In this document: one piece after another, positions 1 through 11,429 of the stretch
How positions within the stretch are numbered: the first letter of the stretch is position 1
How the letters are laid out: each line of letters begins with the position of its first letter
NCBI GenBank assembly: GCA_004431415.1
Contig: QPMI01000186.1
Coordinates: 62,001 to 126,000, forward strand
Direction of reading: 5' to 3'
Source of the DNA: Cyanophora paradoxa
Lineage: Eukaryota > Glaucocystophyceae > Cyanophorales > Cyanophoraceae
Length of the DNA stretch: 64,000 nucleotides
Program-made: the position numbers and the translations under genes
The notes under the pieces: generated by a model
What the model was told of the DNA's origin: nothing
The model's input: only the letters and a program-made list of their open reading frames with translations
The model's database searches: none

Positions 1-3000
1 CGGGGAGGGGCCCCGGAGCGGCTCGGGCGGGGGCGGGTTGCCCGGGTTGGCGGAGGCGTCGGCAGCGAGGGCGGCGGCGGCGGCCCAGTCGGCGGCGGCG
101 GCGGCGCAGCGGGCGCGGGCGAGGGCGAGGGCGCCGGACTTGCCGCGCTCGGCCTCGTGGCGGAGGAGGAGCTGCTCGGCGAGGGGCGCGAGGCGCAGCT
201 CCAGGAGGTACTCCGCCGCCGCCATCTCCATCGACTCCGACGCGCTCGACGCCCCTGCCCCGTCCGCCCGGCCCCCCGCGCCTCAGCGCCCCCGGGGCCG
301 CGGCGGGCGCCGCCCCGGGCGGGCGCACCGTGGCGCTCCTTGTAGGCGGCGTAGGCGGCGTCGAGGGCGTTCGCGGCGTCGTCGGGGCGCTCGGCGGCCT
401 CGAAGAGGAGGCCCTGCGGGGGGGGCGGGGCTCGGGGGCGGGCGGGGGCGGCTGCGGGGGCGGGGCGGGCGCACGAGGAGGACGAGGGCGACGGGGTCCC
501 CCAGGTCCCCCTCCATCGCCCCCTGCCCCGCGCCCCCGTCAGCGACCCCGCCGCCGGGGCGTGCGGGCGGGGAGGGCCTCGGGCGGGGCGGGGCGGGCCT
601 GGAGGAAGGAGTCGGCGAGGTCGAGGCGGCCCTGGGAGAGGAGGAGGGCCCCGTAGCAGAGGAGCGCCCCCCGGTGCTCCGGCTCCAGGGCCAGCGCCTC
701 CCGCAGCGCCTCCTCCGCCCGCCCCGCCTCCCCCGCCCGCAGCAGGAACCGGCCGTAGTCGTGCCAGAACCCCGCGTTCGTGTTCCCCTTCACGATCCGG
801 TCCTTGTGGTACCGGTCCGCCGCCGCCAGCTGCCCCGCGCCCCCGCCCCCTCAGCCCGGCGCGGGGCGATCACGGGGGGCGGGGCGCGGGGGCACCTGGC
901 CGTTCATCTCCGCCTCGTTGGCGAGGGCGAGGATGGCGTCGGGGAGCCCCGCCTCGCCCACGAAGGGCGGCACCGGCGGGCCCCGCTTGCCCCCCTCCTC
1001 CGGCTTCGGCGAGAAGGTCTGCGGGGCGTGAGGGGCGCCGGCGCGTGCACGGGGCGGGGCGGGGCGGGCCTTGTTGAGGGCGCGGTGCATCTCCTCGACG
1101 AGGTAGACGTAGAGGTCGGAGACGAGGGCCTCCATCTCCGCCGGCTCGCCCGCCCCCTGCCGGTGGAACTTCTCCTTGACGACCCGCACCACCGACTTCT
1201 TCAGCTTCTCCTTGAACGCGAAGTACTTCCCGCTGCTGTTCAGCTCGAAGACGAGCTTCCGCCGCCGCTCCTCTGCCTCCGCCGGCGCCCCCGCCAGCTT
1301 CTCCACCGGCGAGAAGAGGCGCCGGTACTGGTCGCACAGCTCCCCCACCATCGCCTGCCGGGCGGGCGGCGCGCGTCAGAGGCCGGGGCGCCGGGCCGAG
1401 CGCCGAGCGGGCGGGCCTGGATCTCCTTGTGGAACTCCTCGGCGGCGTCCCGCGGGGCCTGGAACTTCTTCACGCGGGGCCGCGGCGGGATGATGTCCCG
1501 CGGCCGCAGCGCCGGCTTGGGGGGCGGCTTGGGCACGAGGGCGCGCAGGAGGGCGACGTCGAGCTTGAGGAAGGTGCCGGCGGTCTGGTACGGCGAGAGG
1601 CCCGACGGGTCCTCCTCCTCCTTCTCGATCGTCGTCGCCTTCTCCTTCTTCGCCGCCGCGGGGGCCGCCCCGCCCTTCTTGTCCGCCGGCGCCCCGCCGG
1701 CCTTGCTCGCCGCCCGCGGCCCCCCGGCGACCGTCGCGGCCAAGCTCACCGTCGACGGGTCCTCCTCCATCCCCTGGAAGGCCTGGATGCTGCGCGGCGC
1801 GTCAGCGTCGGGGCCGCCGGCGCGCCGCCGGGGCCCGGGGGCTCACGTGAAGGTGCCCGTGGTGGCGAGGCACCCGGGGGCCAGCAGCTCGTCCAGCGGC
1901 ACGCTGAACACCCCGTGGTACTGCGCGGCAGCCTGTGAGCGCGAGTGCTGGCGCCGCGAGACCGGCGAGGGGCGGGGCCGGCGCCGCACCTTGCTCGCGT
2001 TCGGGTCGTTGAGGGACCCCGCCAGCGCCGGCTTGACCTTGCGCCGGATCTGGGGCAGGGGAGTCGGGGCACGGGAGGGGAGGGGAGGGGGAGGGGCGGG
2101 GCGGACGTGGGCGGTGCAAGGCTGGCGGGCGGCGAGGGCGTCGCGAAACCGGGCGACGACCTCCCGCCCCAGGTACGCCATCGCCGTCAGCGAGAACGAG
2201 ACCCGCTGCGCAGCGCCGGCGCCTTCGTTAGCCGGCGCCCCGGGGCGGAGCGGGGCGGGGCGGGGGCCACCTGTCCCTCCCGCTCCGCCTTCTCCCGCTT
2301 CTCCTCCTCCGTGAGGGGCGGCGGCGGGGGCGACTCGGCCGGCGGCGGCGTCGCCTCGACCGGCGCGGCGGCGACGGCGGCGGCGGCGCCCTTCGCCGCC
2401 TTCGGGTCCGCCTTGGCCGGCGCCCCGCCCTTCTTCGCGTCCGCCGCCGGCGCGCCCTTCCCCGTCTTGACTGCGGCGCGCGGGCGCTCAGAGCGGAGCG
2501 GGAAGGAAGCAGCGGGGCCGGGGCCGGGGCGGCAGCACCCTCTTCGACGGGCCAGGCGTAGCCCTCGGGGACGACGATGGCGCCGCCGGGCAGCGCGACG
2601 CGCAGCGGCTTCTCGCCGTACGACGGGATCTCCAGAGTGATCTCGTACGAGAAGGGATCTGCCGCCCGATAAGGAGCGGAAAGGAGGGGCGGCGCGGGCG
2701 AGGGGCCGGCGGGGCGCGCACAGGCGTCGCCCTCGCCCTGCTTGGTGTGGCAGCGCTCCGGGAGGGAGAAGATGCCGGCGCAGGCGAGCTGGACGACGTT
2801 GCCCTCCCTCACCTCCTCGGGCGTGAGGAGCGCCTCCGAGACCGACGCCGTCACCTGCACTTCCGGGATGAACTCCTCCCCGGGGCTCTTCGCCCCCTGC
2901 AGCGTCAGCCTGCGCGCCCCGCCGTCGGCCCCGGCCACGCCCATCGCCCCGGCGGGCCGCCGCGCGGCGCGGACCACTCCGTGAACTCGGTCTTGTTCTG

Positions 3001-3584
3001 CAGGAAGACCGTGAAGTCGTAGTACGCCGTGCCGAGCACGATCGGCTCCGCCGGCGTTCCTTCGCAGACTTGCACGACCACGGGCAGGTTCAGGGAGCGG
3101 TTGATGCTCTCCTGCGCACCCGGTGCCGCGCGGCGGCATCAGGCGCCGGTGGGAGCGCGGCCAGCTTAGCTGTGCGAGCGGGACGCACGATCTCCTTCAC
3201 TAGAGTGTAAGTGCGCGTCACATTGTACAGCGGGGAGTTGTTGTCCGGCACTATATCCGACTGCGCGGGCCGGCGTCAGCAGCGAACCCCGCTTAGCGCC
3301 TGCAGCGCTGCTTACGACGGCCTCTTCCTCCAGGCCGAACTTGAACTTCACAAAGGAGGAGACAGAGAGAGGATTCGCGCCCTCCTTGCTTGTGGCGAGG
3401 TTGCGGGCTTGCACCACCGAGATGGCTGTCGCGCGCCGCAATGTAAGCCGCGGGCCGCAGACGCGGGCCGCAGAGGACGACAAGGTTGGCGCGTACTGAG
3501 CTCGAACTTCGGCGCGGACTCGTTCAGCAGGTCAGCATCCAGGTGCTCCGCCGGAACCTGCGCTACCGACGGCCGCCGCGCCAT
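1..3584 (-). CDS. CFAP70: CFAP70 (cilia- and flagella-associated protein 70), 3' end outside the window
   Basis: Axonemal protein with an N-terminal C2-like domain and C-terminal TPR repeats; the family acts at the outer dynein arm region of motile cilia. I start it at the ATG at 3584 (MARRPSVAQV): an intron with donor GTACGC then joins in frame to the C2 strand (TISVVQARNL, SSFVKFKFG). A further intron at about 3266-3320 leads to SDIVPDNNSPLYNV. Later exons give EEFIPEVQVTASVSEAL, PFSYEITLEIPSYGEKPLRV and QYHGVFSVPLDELL, then the family-typical block SGKYFAFKEKLKKSVVRVV and LVSDLYVYLVEEMHRALNK (about 1070-1351), and TPR helices (FWHDYGRFLLRAGEAGRAEEAL; AEYLLELRLAPLAEQLLL near 80-240). One intron (1019-1069) has a GC donor. 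The TPR end continues left of base 1. It is divergent from the GT34 gene. Family assignment is firm; exact exon edges are not. Confidence 0.88.
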
Positions 3585-3756
3585 CCCTGCCACCTGTTGC
3601 TGTAGCCTCCGGCTGCTCCTACCGATGTGGTGTGCTGCGCTGTGGCTGGCCTCAGGGCTGTGTGCTCGTTTAGACTGCCGAGGCTAGGCTGTACCCCCCT
3701 TCTGGCTCAAACGCTGCAAAGCACCACGCTGAAAGGCGGCAGCGGACAGCGGCACG

Positions 3757-6328
3757 ATGAGGCCGCAGATGGGGAGGTCGCGCATCGGGACGCGCGTGGG
3801 CGTTCTGATCTTCCTAGCCGCGGGCGTCGTGTTGTACAGTGTTGCGACCTCGCGGCTCAACCTCGGGGCCCTGGAGCGGCTGGTGAGCGCCTACGCCGCC
3901 GCGCACTCGCCCGTCGATGCATGTTTCGCCCGCTCACTGTGCCTTGCTTTCAGAGGAGACGCGCGCGGCCAGCGTCGGCCTTCGCGGGCGGTCCCGAGGA
4001 ATCGCCGATCGTTGAAACAGAAAGTAGCAGTAGCTCAGCGCAGGCAGGCGTCTCTGGCCTTTTCGAGGAGGCCGCAGCAGCGAGCGAGGCGGCTGAGGTG
4101 GATCCCGGCGAGTCCGCAACAGCTCAGAGCGGTGACGAAGCGCCGGCGAAACCAGGCTCGACGGAGAAGGGCGAGCCTGCGTCGGGACACGCGGCAGCGA
4201 AGCCCGTCAAGCACGCGTCGGCCAAGAACCAAATTGTTGCGGGGACGAAGCCGATTGCCCTGGCGATGGCCTTCAACCTGAAGCCCAAGCCGCACCTCAT
4301 CCCGATAGCGCAGCGCTCCGTGCAGAACAAGGAGGTGCGCCGCGCCGCGCCGCGCCTTGCCGCGGGCGCCACCCGCTTCACGCGCCCCGCCAGCTGTACG
4401 CGCGGCTGCACGGGTACTCGTTCATCCTCGACCCGCCCGACGAGATCGACATGAAGCGGTGCGGGGGGGGAGGGGCCTCCGCCAGCGCGTCTCCGTCTGA
4501 AGGCGCGCCCGCCCCGGGGGGCGCCCTCGCAGGCCCCCGGCCTGGCACAAGGTGCTGGAGGTCAGGAGGTGAGCAAGGGGCGCCCCCGTCGCCTCCTACC
4601 CCCCTGCTCACTTCCCTCCGCCTCTCCAGAAACCTCGACCACTTCGAGTGGGTCTGCTGGTTCGACGGTGCGCGTGGGTCCCCTCCACTCCCCCCTCCCC
4701 CCCTGCTCTCCATCCCCCTCCCCCTCCTCCCCCTATCCAGATCCCTCTCTGACGCGCTCGGCCAGTGGACACGGTGATCGCCAACCTCGAGATCAAGATC
4801 GAGGACCTGGGCGAGCCCCCCCGCGCCCCCTCCTCCCCCCTTGCCCTCCCCCTCCTCCCTGCCTCCCCTCCCTGATTCCCGCTCGCTGCAGTCGGGGACG
4901 GGACGCGGGAGCTGGTCGTGGCGAAGACGTTCGAGTTCTTTGACATCGGCGAGGAGAGTGCGCGCCCCTCCCCACGAGTCCCGACCCCCAAGGCCCCGCG
5001 CCCCGTGCCCCCTGCCTCGGCGCGCTCTAGAGCCTTCGGCGGCGCCCCCAGCGCCGGCAGGCGACGCCGGGGCGAGCGCCGGGAGACATCAGAGCTAGAT
5101 CGCACAGCCCGGGCCCCTCCCGCCTGCAGCCTTCGCCCGCTCCGCGCCGGCGCCCGCGTCCGACGCTGGCCGCCGCGCAGCCAAGCAGCAGGAGCACCGC
5201 CTCAACAGCGGTGCCGGCCCCCGCCGCGCCCCTGCGGGGCGGCGCGGGCTGAGGGGCGGCCGGGGGCAGGGGTCTACTGCATGCGGAACTCGAGCTGGTC
5301 GCGCATGTTCCTCGACCGCGTCTACGCCGAGGTCCGCCCGCTCCGCCCGCTCCGCCCGCCCCGCCCCGGCCCCGCCCGGCCCCCGGCCCCCCTCGCCCCA
5401 CCGCCCTCGCCCGCGCGGCCTGAGCCGGCCCCTCTCGCGCGGCGCGCAGGAGAAGCTGATCAACCACGCGAACTGGGAGCAGCGCGCCATGCAGGTCCTC
5501 CTGCGGTGCGCCCCGCGCGGGGCCGGGCAGCGCCACCGCCGGGGGGCTCGGCTGAGGGCCGGTCGGGGGCGGGGCAGGGACAACCCGGAGTGGCTGGAGC
5601 ACGTGCTCTACCGCGACGAGCACGAGATGAACGTCCACAACTGTGCGCAGCGCCTCGGGGGCCCCTCGCGCCTGCCCGGCTCGGCTGATTGGCGGGCGGG
5701 GGCGCAGGGCAGTACAAGCCGGGCGACTTCGTGGTGCACTTCTACGGCTGGGTGCGCCCCCGCCCCGCCTCGCGCCCCGCGCCCCGCCCCGCGCGCCCCG
5801 GGGCGCGGGCCAAGGTGGGGGGCGGGGGCGCAGAACTGCCAGCCGAAGAAGTGCGAGGTGGACATTCGCGAGCGCCTCGACGCCCTCCTCGAGCAGGCCC
5901 GCACCCGGCCCCGGCCCCGGCCCCGGCCCCGGCCCCCTCAGCGGCCCCGCAGGAGCGCAAGGGGCACCCCGAGGAGGTCGCCGCCTCCGTCGCCGGCCTC
6001 AACCTCATCGCCGCCGTGCCCGGCCCCGCCCCCTCCCCCTTCTCCCGCCCGCCCCGCGCCGCCCCCTGACGGCGGGGCAGACGTACCCCGAGCTGACGAT
6101 CGAGGAGCTGCGGAAGGAGGCGGAGGCGCGGGACCGGGCCGAGCGCGAGCGCAAGGAGGCCCGCCCCCCCGGCGCCGCCCCCGGGGCCGGGGCCGCCCCC
6201 TCCTCACCCGCCCCGCGCAGGCCGAGGAGCGGGCCAAGGCGGAGAAGGAGGGGAAGGAGAAGGAGGGGAAGCAGGGGAGGAGGCGGGCCCTCGCGCTGCC
6301 CCCCGACGACCACAGCGTCTGCTTCTAG
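3757..6328 (+). CDS. GT34-family glycosyltransferase (GMA12/MNN10-like), type II membrane protein
   Basis: Probable Golgi galactosyl- or xylosyltransferase using a UDP- or GDP-sugar. The first exon starts at ATG 3757 and encodes a short basic head and one hydrophobic segment (RVGVLIFLAAGVVLYSVA), a signal anchor. A low-complexity Ala/Glu stem follows (about 4030-4330). The catalytic part is spread over small exons: LYARLHGYSFIL, AWHKVLEVRR, NLDHFEWVCWFD; splicing 4667 to 4766 creates FDVDTVIANLE, so the metal-binding DxD motif (DVD) spans a splice junction. Then GVYCMRNSSWSRMFLDRVY, NHANWEQRAMQVLL, WLEHVLYRDEHEMN and QYKPGDFVVHFYGW match the GT34 order (acceptor pocket, Glu-Gln-Arg-Ala, GDFxxHF). 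A charged Glu/Arg/Lys tail (TYPELTIEELRKEAE, ERAKAEKEGKEKEG) ends at the TAG at 6326; such a tail is unusual for the family. The donor sugar cannot be told from sequence. Confidence 0.85.
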
Positions 6329-7083
6329 CTGTAGCCAGGTAGTAGTAGGCTTGGTTGAAGAAGAATCGCGTATCACATGACTCGGTAACGGTGCCGCTTG
6401 GCGTGAGCTCTGAGGGAAGAGGCGCGCACGCGCTCGTGAGACCGTCGGACCCTGAGGCCTCAGAAGTGCGAAGGTACTGCGGCACAGGCGGCCTTCGCGC
6501 CCCCGACACTCGATGCTCCGCAGCCGGCCCTGCGGCGGCCCGGCCCCCGGCGGCGGCCAACTGGCAAGCTTAAGTGACTCATGATCATCGGATCCGACCG
6601 TCGGACTCCGAAGTTCAACGGTTCCGAAGTTCGGAAACCTTGAAGCCCTTGAAGCTTACTGCTACTAGCTACCGTAGTACAGGCTACTAGGCTAGGCGAA
6701 GTCAACTTTGGCAAGCCTTCAAAGGCTTTTGGAAAGAATTCCGAGTTCTGAAACTCGAGCTGCCAGGCCCTGAGGCCCTGATCATGATTGCAAGGCCGGC
6801 CCGGCCGCAGGCTGTGACTCAGGGCATGTTATCGATCACACATGCCCATGCCGGCGCCATGATGCCACATGGATTTGTTCCTAGCACGGCCGCTCCTGCC
6901 CGGGCTCGCGATCGGGGCGGGGTGTACATCGACATCGAAACGGTTGGGGATCCGGACCGGAGGGGGCCGCCGGGCAGCAAGGGGGTAAGAAGCCGGAGAG
7001 CCTGGAGGCGGCCGGGGGTACGGGGGTCGGAGAGATGGGGCCGGCCTGCAGCCTCCACGGGTGCGGGGCGGCGGGCGGGGGCG
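6329..7083. other. convergent intergenic spacer with short direct motifs
   Basis: About 750 bases between two gene 3' ends with no coding signal I can support. GC is lower than in the genes. It holds clustered short words such as CCGAAGTTC, CTTGAAG and CTACTAG (6575-6760), related to words near 23270-23330 and 38900-39060. Confidence 0.6.
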
Positions 7084-9276
7084 CTACGCGAAGCAGAAGA
7101 AGTCGACGCCGGGGCGCCAGCCCATGGAGGCGAGGTTCGCCTCGAAGGCGCCCCCCGTGAGCCCGCCCTTCACGCACGTCACCACCGGCGGCCGCGCCGC
7201 GCTGAAGTGCACGATCGGGATGTGCCGCCGCTCCGCCGCGTCCCAGTACGGCTGCCGCGTACGAATCTTAAGGGCAGAGGGGGGGAAGAGCAAGCGTGAG
7301 GGGGGCGGGGGGCGGGGCGGGCTGGACCTGGCGGATCTTCTTCTCGTCGACGTCGCAGAAGGCGACCACCTGCCGCACGCAGGGCGCGGGGCGCGCTGAG
7401 CCGGGCCCGAGGGTCCGAGCAGGGTCGAGGGCCTCGCGCGGGGCACCTTGGCGCGGTTTTCGGGGCTCAGGGAGCGGTAGAAGAGGCCGCCCTCCTTCGG
7501 AGTCCGAAGCGAGGGGGCGCCGTCAGTGCGAGCCTAAGGGGGAGGGGTGGCGCGGGGGGGCAGGGACCTTCCCCGCGTTCCAGATGGTGAAGCCGTCGCT
7601 CCACGGCGGCCTCGCCAGCACCCGCCGCTGCCGAGGAGGCCCCTCAGCTCTGCGCCCTGCCGCCAGTGTACATGTCTAGAGGCAGCAGCCGCCTAGACAT
7701 GCACATGCTTGGTCTTCGGCCTTGGGCTTGGCTTCGGCGCCGGGGGCGGCGGCTGCGTGGGCCCGGGCCGAGGCGGCGGACCTGGAAGGCGGCGGCGCGG
7801 ACGGCGAAGATCGACGCCGCCGGCACGCTGCCCGCCCCGTCGCCCGGCGCCCACCCGGCCCGGGGCGGGGCGGGGGGCGCGCCTGAAGGAGGCGGCGGCG
7901 GGGTGGTACCGGTACAGCAGCAGCACCTGCGGCCGACCGGCGGTGAAGGGGGTACGGGCACGGGGGATGGCGCGCGCACCCTGTCGACCCGACGGAGCGT
8001 GCCGCCGAGATCGAGGTGCCGGTGAAAGAAGATCAGGTCCTCGGGGGTACCTGCAGCTGGGATCAGGGGGGTTCGGGACAGGCGTCGAGAATGCGGGGGG
8101 GGGGGGGGGGGGGGGGGGGGGTGGGCAGCGCGCCGGTGGGATGGTCTTCCTCGTACCCCCCTTGGCGCTCGAAGACATCCCTGTGCATGAGCCACGTGGG
8201 CTGCCGGGGGATGTCAGGGGTACAGGGGTGGAGAAAGAAGGGGTTGCTACCTGAATAAGCGTGTTCTCGCGATACTGTGCGGCGCCGGCCCGGCCGCGGG
8301 GGCGTCAGGGCGATGCGGGGGGGCGGAAGAGGAGGGCCGGGGCGGCGGGGCCGGTACCTGCTCGGTGTAGAGCTCCTCGTGGGAGAGACCGTTCGCCCAG
8401 TCCGCGTACCGCAGCTGCGCGCCGCCCGGATCGAAACCGGGTCGCATCGAACGCGGTGGGGGGCGTGACCGTGGCGTTGAGGGGGATGCGGAGGAAGAGA
8501 GAGCCGACGAGGGCGTTCCTGTCGGCGGCCGCCTCGCGCACCTGCAGCTCCACCCGCCCCGGCATCATCACGTCGTCTGCGGTCGCCGCGCCGCACGCCG
8601 CGCGCCGGTCAGACGCAGCCAGCCGCAGCGGCGCGCGGCAAGGGCGGCGGCGCGCCGGCGTCGAAGAAGCAGAGGAACTCCCCGCTGGCGGCTTCCACGG
8701 CCCGGTTGCGGGCGTAGCCCACGCCGCCGCGGGCGCGCGGCACGGGCCGCTCCGCGGCGCCGGCGGCCGGCGCACGGGTCCTGTACGTGACGCCGCGGCC
8801 GGCCTCCTGGATCACGAGGTCGATGCCAGCGCCCTCGAAGCGCGGCACGAACTCCTGGACGATCGCAGCGCTGTCATCCTGCGCCCGCGGAGTTCGAAGC
8901 GCTCTGCTTGAAGCGCTCCGCACGGGCACGCGGCTCGAGCGCGCACCGTGGACCCGTCGTTGTAGACGGAGAGCTCGAGCGGGCGGTAGGTCTGGGCCAG
9001 CACGCTCTCGAGCGCCTCGGCCAGGAATGCGCTCGCATTGTAAACGGGCAGGATCACAGAGGCGACCCCGCCGGCGCTAGAGGCGACCCCGCCGGTCCCT
9101 CGCGCGTCCCCGGCTTGCGCCAGAGTCACTGAGTGGGGAGCTAAAACGAGTGCTAAACCGACTGCGGCGCGCTCGACCGGCGGCCCACTGCTAGCCAAAC
9201 AGCTACTAGGGCTAGTCCAGATGTCGTTGGTCGTGTCTGAAATGCAAGCTGGCGTCGCACCGTACCCGGAAGGCAA
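7084..9276 (-). CDS. QTGAL: tRNA-queuosine beta-galactosyltransferase (QTGAL, B3GNTL1 homologue)
   Basis: GT2-fold enzyme; the animal homologue B3GNTL1 was recently shown to add galactose to queuosine at position 34 of tRNA-Tyr. The N-terminal nucleotide-sugar fold reads [20 protein letters not shown] and [23 protein letters not shown] intron then joins EFLCFFDA to [12 protein letters not shown], giving the DADD metal site. Next come [13 protein letters not shown] and [28 protein letters not shown], and the B3GNTL1-specific C-terminus: [65 protein letters not shown], stop TAG at 7084. The C-terminal match to human B3GNTL1 is close over about 90 residues. The start is unresolved: the open frame reaches 9276 but no ATG lies between about 9035 and 9380, so the 5' limit is the reading-frame limit. 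The KCTD gene begins 7 bases further on, divergently. Confidence 0.85.
8095..8121. repeat. 27-nt poly-G tract (poly-C on the sense strand) in a QTGAL intron
   Basis: Uninterrupted run of 27 G on the + strand, within an intron of the minus-strand QTGAL gene, so the transcript carries C. It is the longest of at least six such tracts in introns of this window, all C-rich in the sense direction. Confidence 0.9.
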
Positions 9277-9282
9277 AACAAA

Positions 9283-10559
9283 ATGGCGGTGCAGGCGCGG
9301 CTGAACGTAGGCGGACAGGTGTTCGAGACGCTACTAAAGACGCTGGAAGTGGTGCGCTTGGCGCGCTCGGCGCTCCCCCGCATGCTCATTACACGCGCCC
9401 CAGCCGGGTTCGCGCTTCGAGGAGGACAACGTGTCGAGCTTCGTGCAGAGCGCTGGAGTCCCGTTTTATGACAGGGATCCGCGGTCGGTAGCCCGCGCTC
9501 GGCCGCCCACGAGTGCCTTCGCTCAATGAAGCGCAGCTACTTCCAGTTCGTGCTGAATTACCTGCGCACAAAGAAGGTCATCGTGGAGGACAGCATGCTG
9601 CTTGAAGGCGTTCTGGAGGAGGCTGAGTTTTTCAAGCTTCCCGTTCGTAACCTGGCGGCCTTGCGGGGCCCCGCCTGGCGCTAGGCTCATCGCCCCGCCC
9701 CGCCTGAGGCGTCTCGCAGGAGCTGGCGGAAGCGGTTCGGGCAAGGATTGCGGCGCGGGACGGCCGCGGGCGGTCCGGCCCGAGCTCCGTCAAGCAGGCG
9801 CACCCGGCACCGTCGGCCAGCACGAGCGCCACGGACCTCACGCGGGATCAGGCGCGAGGCGGCGGCTCCCGTCCACGGGCCTGCGCTGACGCCCGTCCCC
9901 CGGCAGATCGTGTGGATCTGCAGCAGCTCCGACAGGCGCTCGTTCCGCGGCCTGCGGCTCGACGGCGTCGACCTGACCAAGATGGACCTCGTCGGCGCCA
10001 ACTTCTGCAAGTGCAGCCTGCGGGTCCGCCCGCGCCGCGGCCTCGAGCTGCGCCCGCGCCGCCCTCGCCAACACACCTCCGCGCAGGGCGCCAAGTTCGC
10101 GGACGCGGATTTGATCCACGCGCGCTTCAACGACGCGGACCTGACCGGCGCCGACTTTACGGGCGCGAACATGCCCTTCGTCGTCTTCCAGGCGCGGGGC
10201 CCCGTCCCCCTCCTCCGCCGATGCGCCCTCGGCCGCGCTCACGCTGGCGTGCAGGACGCGTGCCTGCGGGGCGCGGTGCTGTCGAGGACGAACGTGCACG
10301 GGGCGCGCTTCGACCGCGCGGACTGCGAGGGGGCCGTCTTCGAAGGGTCGACACTCCACAAGGCGAAGGCGCGTCCCCCGCCGGCCCCCGGCCCCCCGCG
10401 CTGGCGCGTTGCGAGCCGGCGCAGTTCAACGATGCGAATCTAAAGGGCGCCGACATCAAGGTCATCGACACGGGCGTGGGCCGCCCGGACTACACGGGCG
10501 CCATCCCCGCCCCGCTCATCTCCGTGACCGACGACGACCCGGGCTACCTCACCGACTAG
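9283..10559 (+). CDS. KCTD-like BTB/T1 domain plus pentapeptide-repeat protein
   Basis: Architecture of KCTD9-type proteins, which use the T1 BTB fold for oligomerisation and often Cullin-3 binding, followed by a right-handed pentapeptide helix. Start ATG 9283 gives [20 protein letters not shown]; splicing 9351 to 9404 yields [13 protein letters not shown], then FYDRDPR joins [15 protein letters not shown] (intron 9484-9536), [15 protein letters not shown] and [10 protein letters not shown], a complete T1 domain. A polar linker (9760-9851) leads to [20 protein letters not shown] and A(D/N)LxG-type repeats: [69 protein letters not shown]. It ends GDDPGYLTD-like at 10559. Three introns (9852-9906, 10192-10254, 10379-10424) have GC donors and each restores the repeat frame exactly, which supports them strongly. 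A ubiquitin-ligase adaptor role is inferred from family only. Confidence 0.87.
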
Positions 10560-11429
10560 ACGCCAGCGCCGGCGCGCGCGGCGGATAGAGGCGCACGCTG
10601 TCGCTCTGTCAACACGACAGTATCGGAATGCGAGGTCGCGTTGCGGCGCCCGCGTTGCAACTGCAAGCGAAGAACGAAGGTCATGCGCGGCAGCGGCGGG
10701 CGCATTGCGAGCGCTTTGAGGCATCCGGATACGTGCGTACCAAGCCGTTCGCGGTCAGCTGCAGCCAGCTGCAGAGCTCGTGGTTCGCCCGGAAGTTGCA
10801 ATGGAGGGGTACGGGAGTGTTGCATACTGTCCTGAGCACAACGTCCTTCGTCCTTCAGTCCGATACGGAACTTGGCGGCCTCCGGCGACGCCTGCAAGAC
10901 ATCAACAACACTTTACTGATCCCCTTCTACGCAAGGTGCGGCCCGAAATCCGCGAAACGACGAAGAGAGCCCTCCCCGAACGCGAACGGATCCAACGCAA
11001 CCCACAGGCACAACACCAGCCGGGGGGGTTTAGGAGGCGGATGGAGTCTGGAGCAACCCTGAGGACGCGCGGCGCGGCCTCGCAGACTGGTGCGTCGGCA
11101 CGGGCGAGCAGGCCACGGGCCCGCAGGCTCCGATCCGCCCGCCGGCTACTGACCAGGGCACTTCCTTGATCCACAGAGACTCTTGGTAGCGGTTCTTCCC
11201 AGAACGCTGTCCGGAGGAGTAAGCGGAGCCGGGCCGAAGGTGCGCTCTCACATACGCGCTCTCTTCAGACGCACTCCTGAACCGCCCCATGCTCTTCCGC
11301 AGACACCGAAACAACCTCGAACGTTGCGGAGTGCACCCCCAAGAAGTCTGCGGAGGACGGTGCGGCAACTAGCTGGCCTCGAAGCCGCGCTCGCCGGCGC
11401 TGACGGTTCTTTCCGACGGTTGCGTAGAC
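10560..11429. other. spacer between KCTD and RING genes; possible small exons
   Basis: About 870 bases of lower GC. A plausible small reading frame lies near 10801-11060 (GTWRPPATPARHQQ, DPLLRKVRPEIRETTKR after a possible GTACGG intron) but it matches nothing I know and the competing frame is equally open. It could be 5' exon or leader of the RING gene, an independent small gene, or noncoding. Confidence 0.35.

Noticed and set aside
8095-8121. Poly-G run as telomere, assembly gap or sequencing artefact
   Set aside because: At least six tracts occur, all in introns and all C on the sense strand, which argues for a biological pattern; exact lengths may still be miscalled.
10801-11062. Confident small gene between KCTD and RING
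   Set aside because: Two overlapping frames look equally plausible and neither matches a family; kept only as a note on the spacer.
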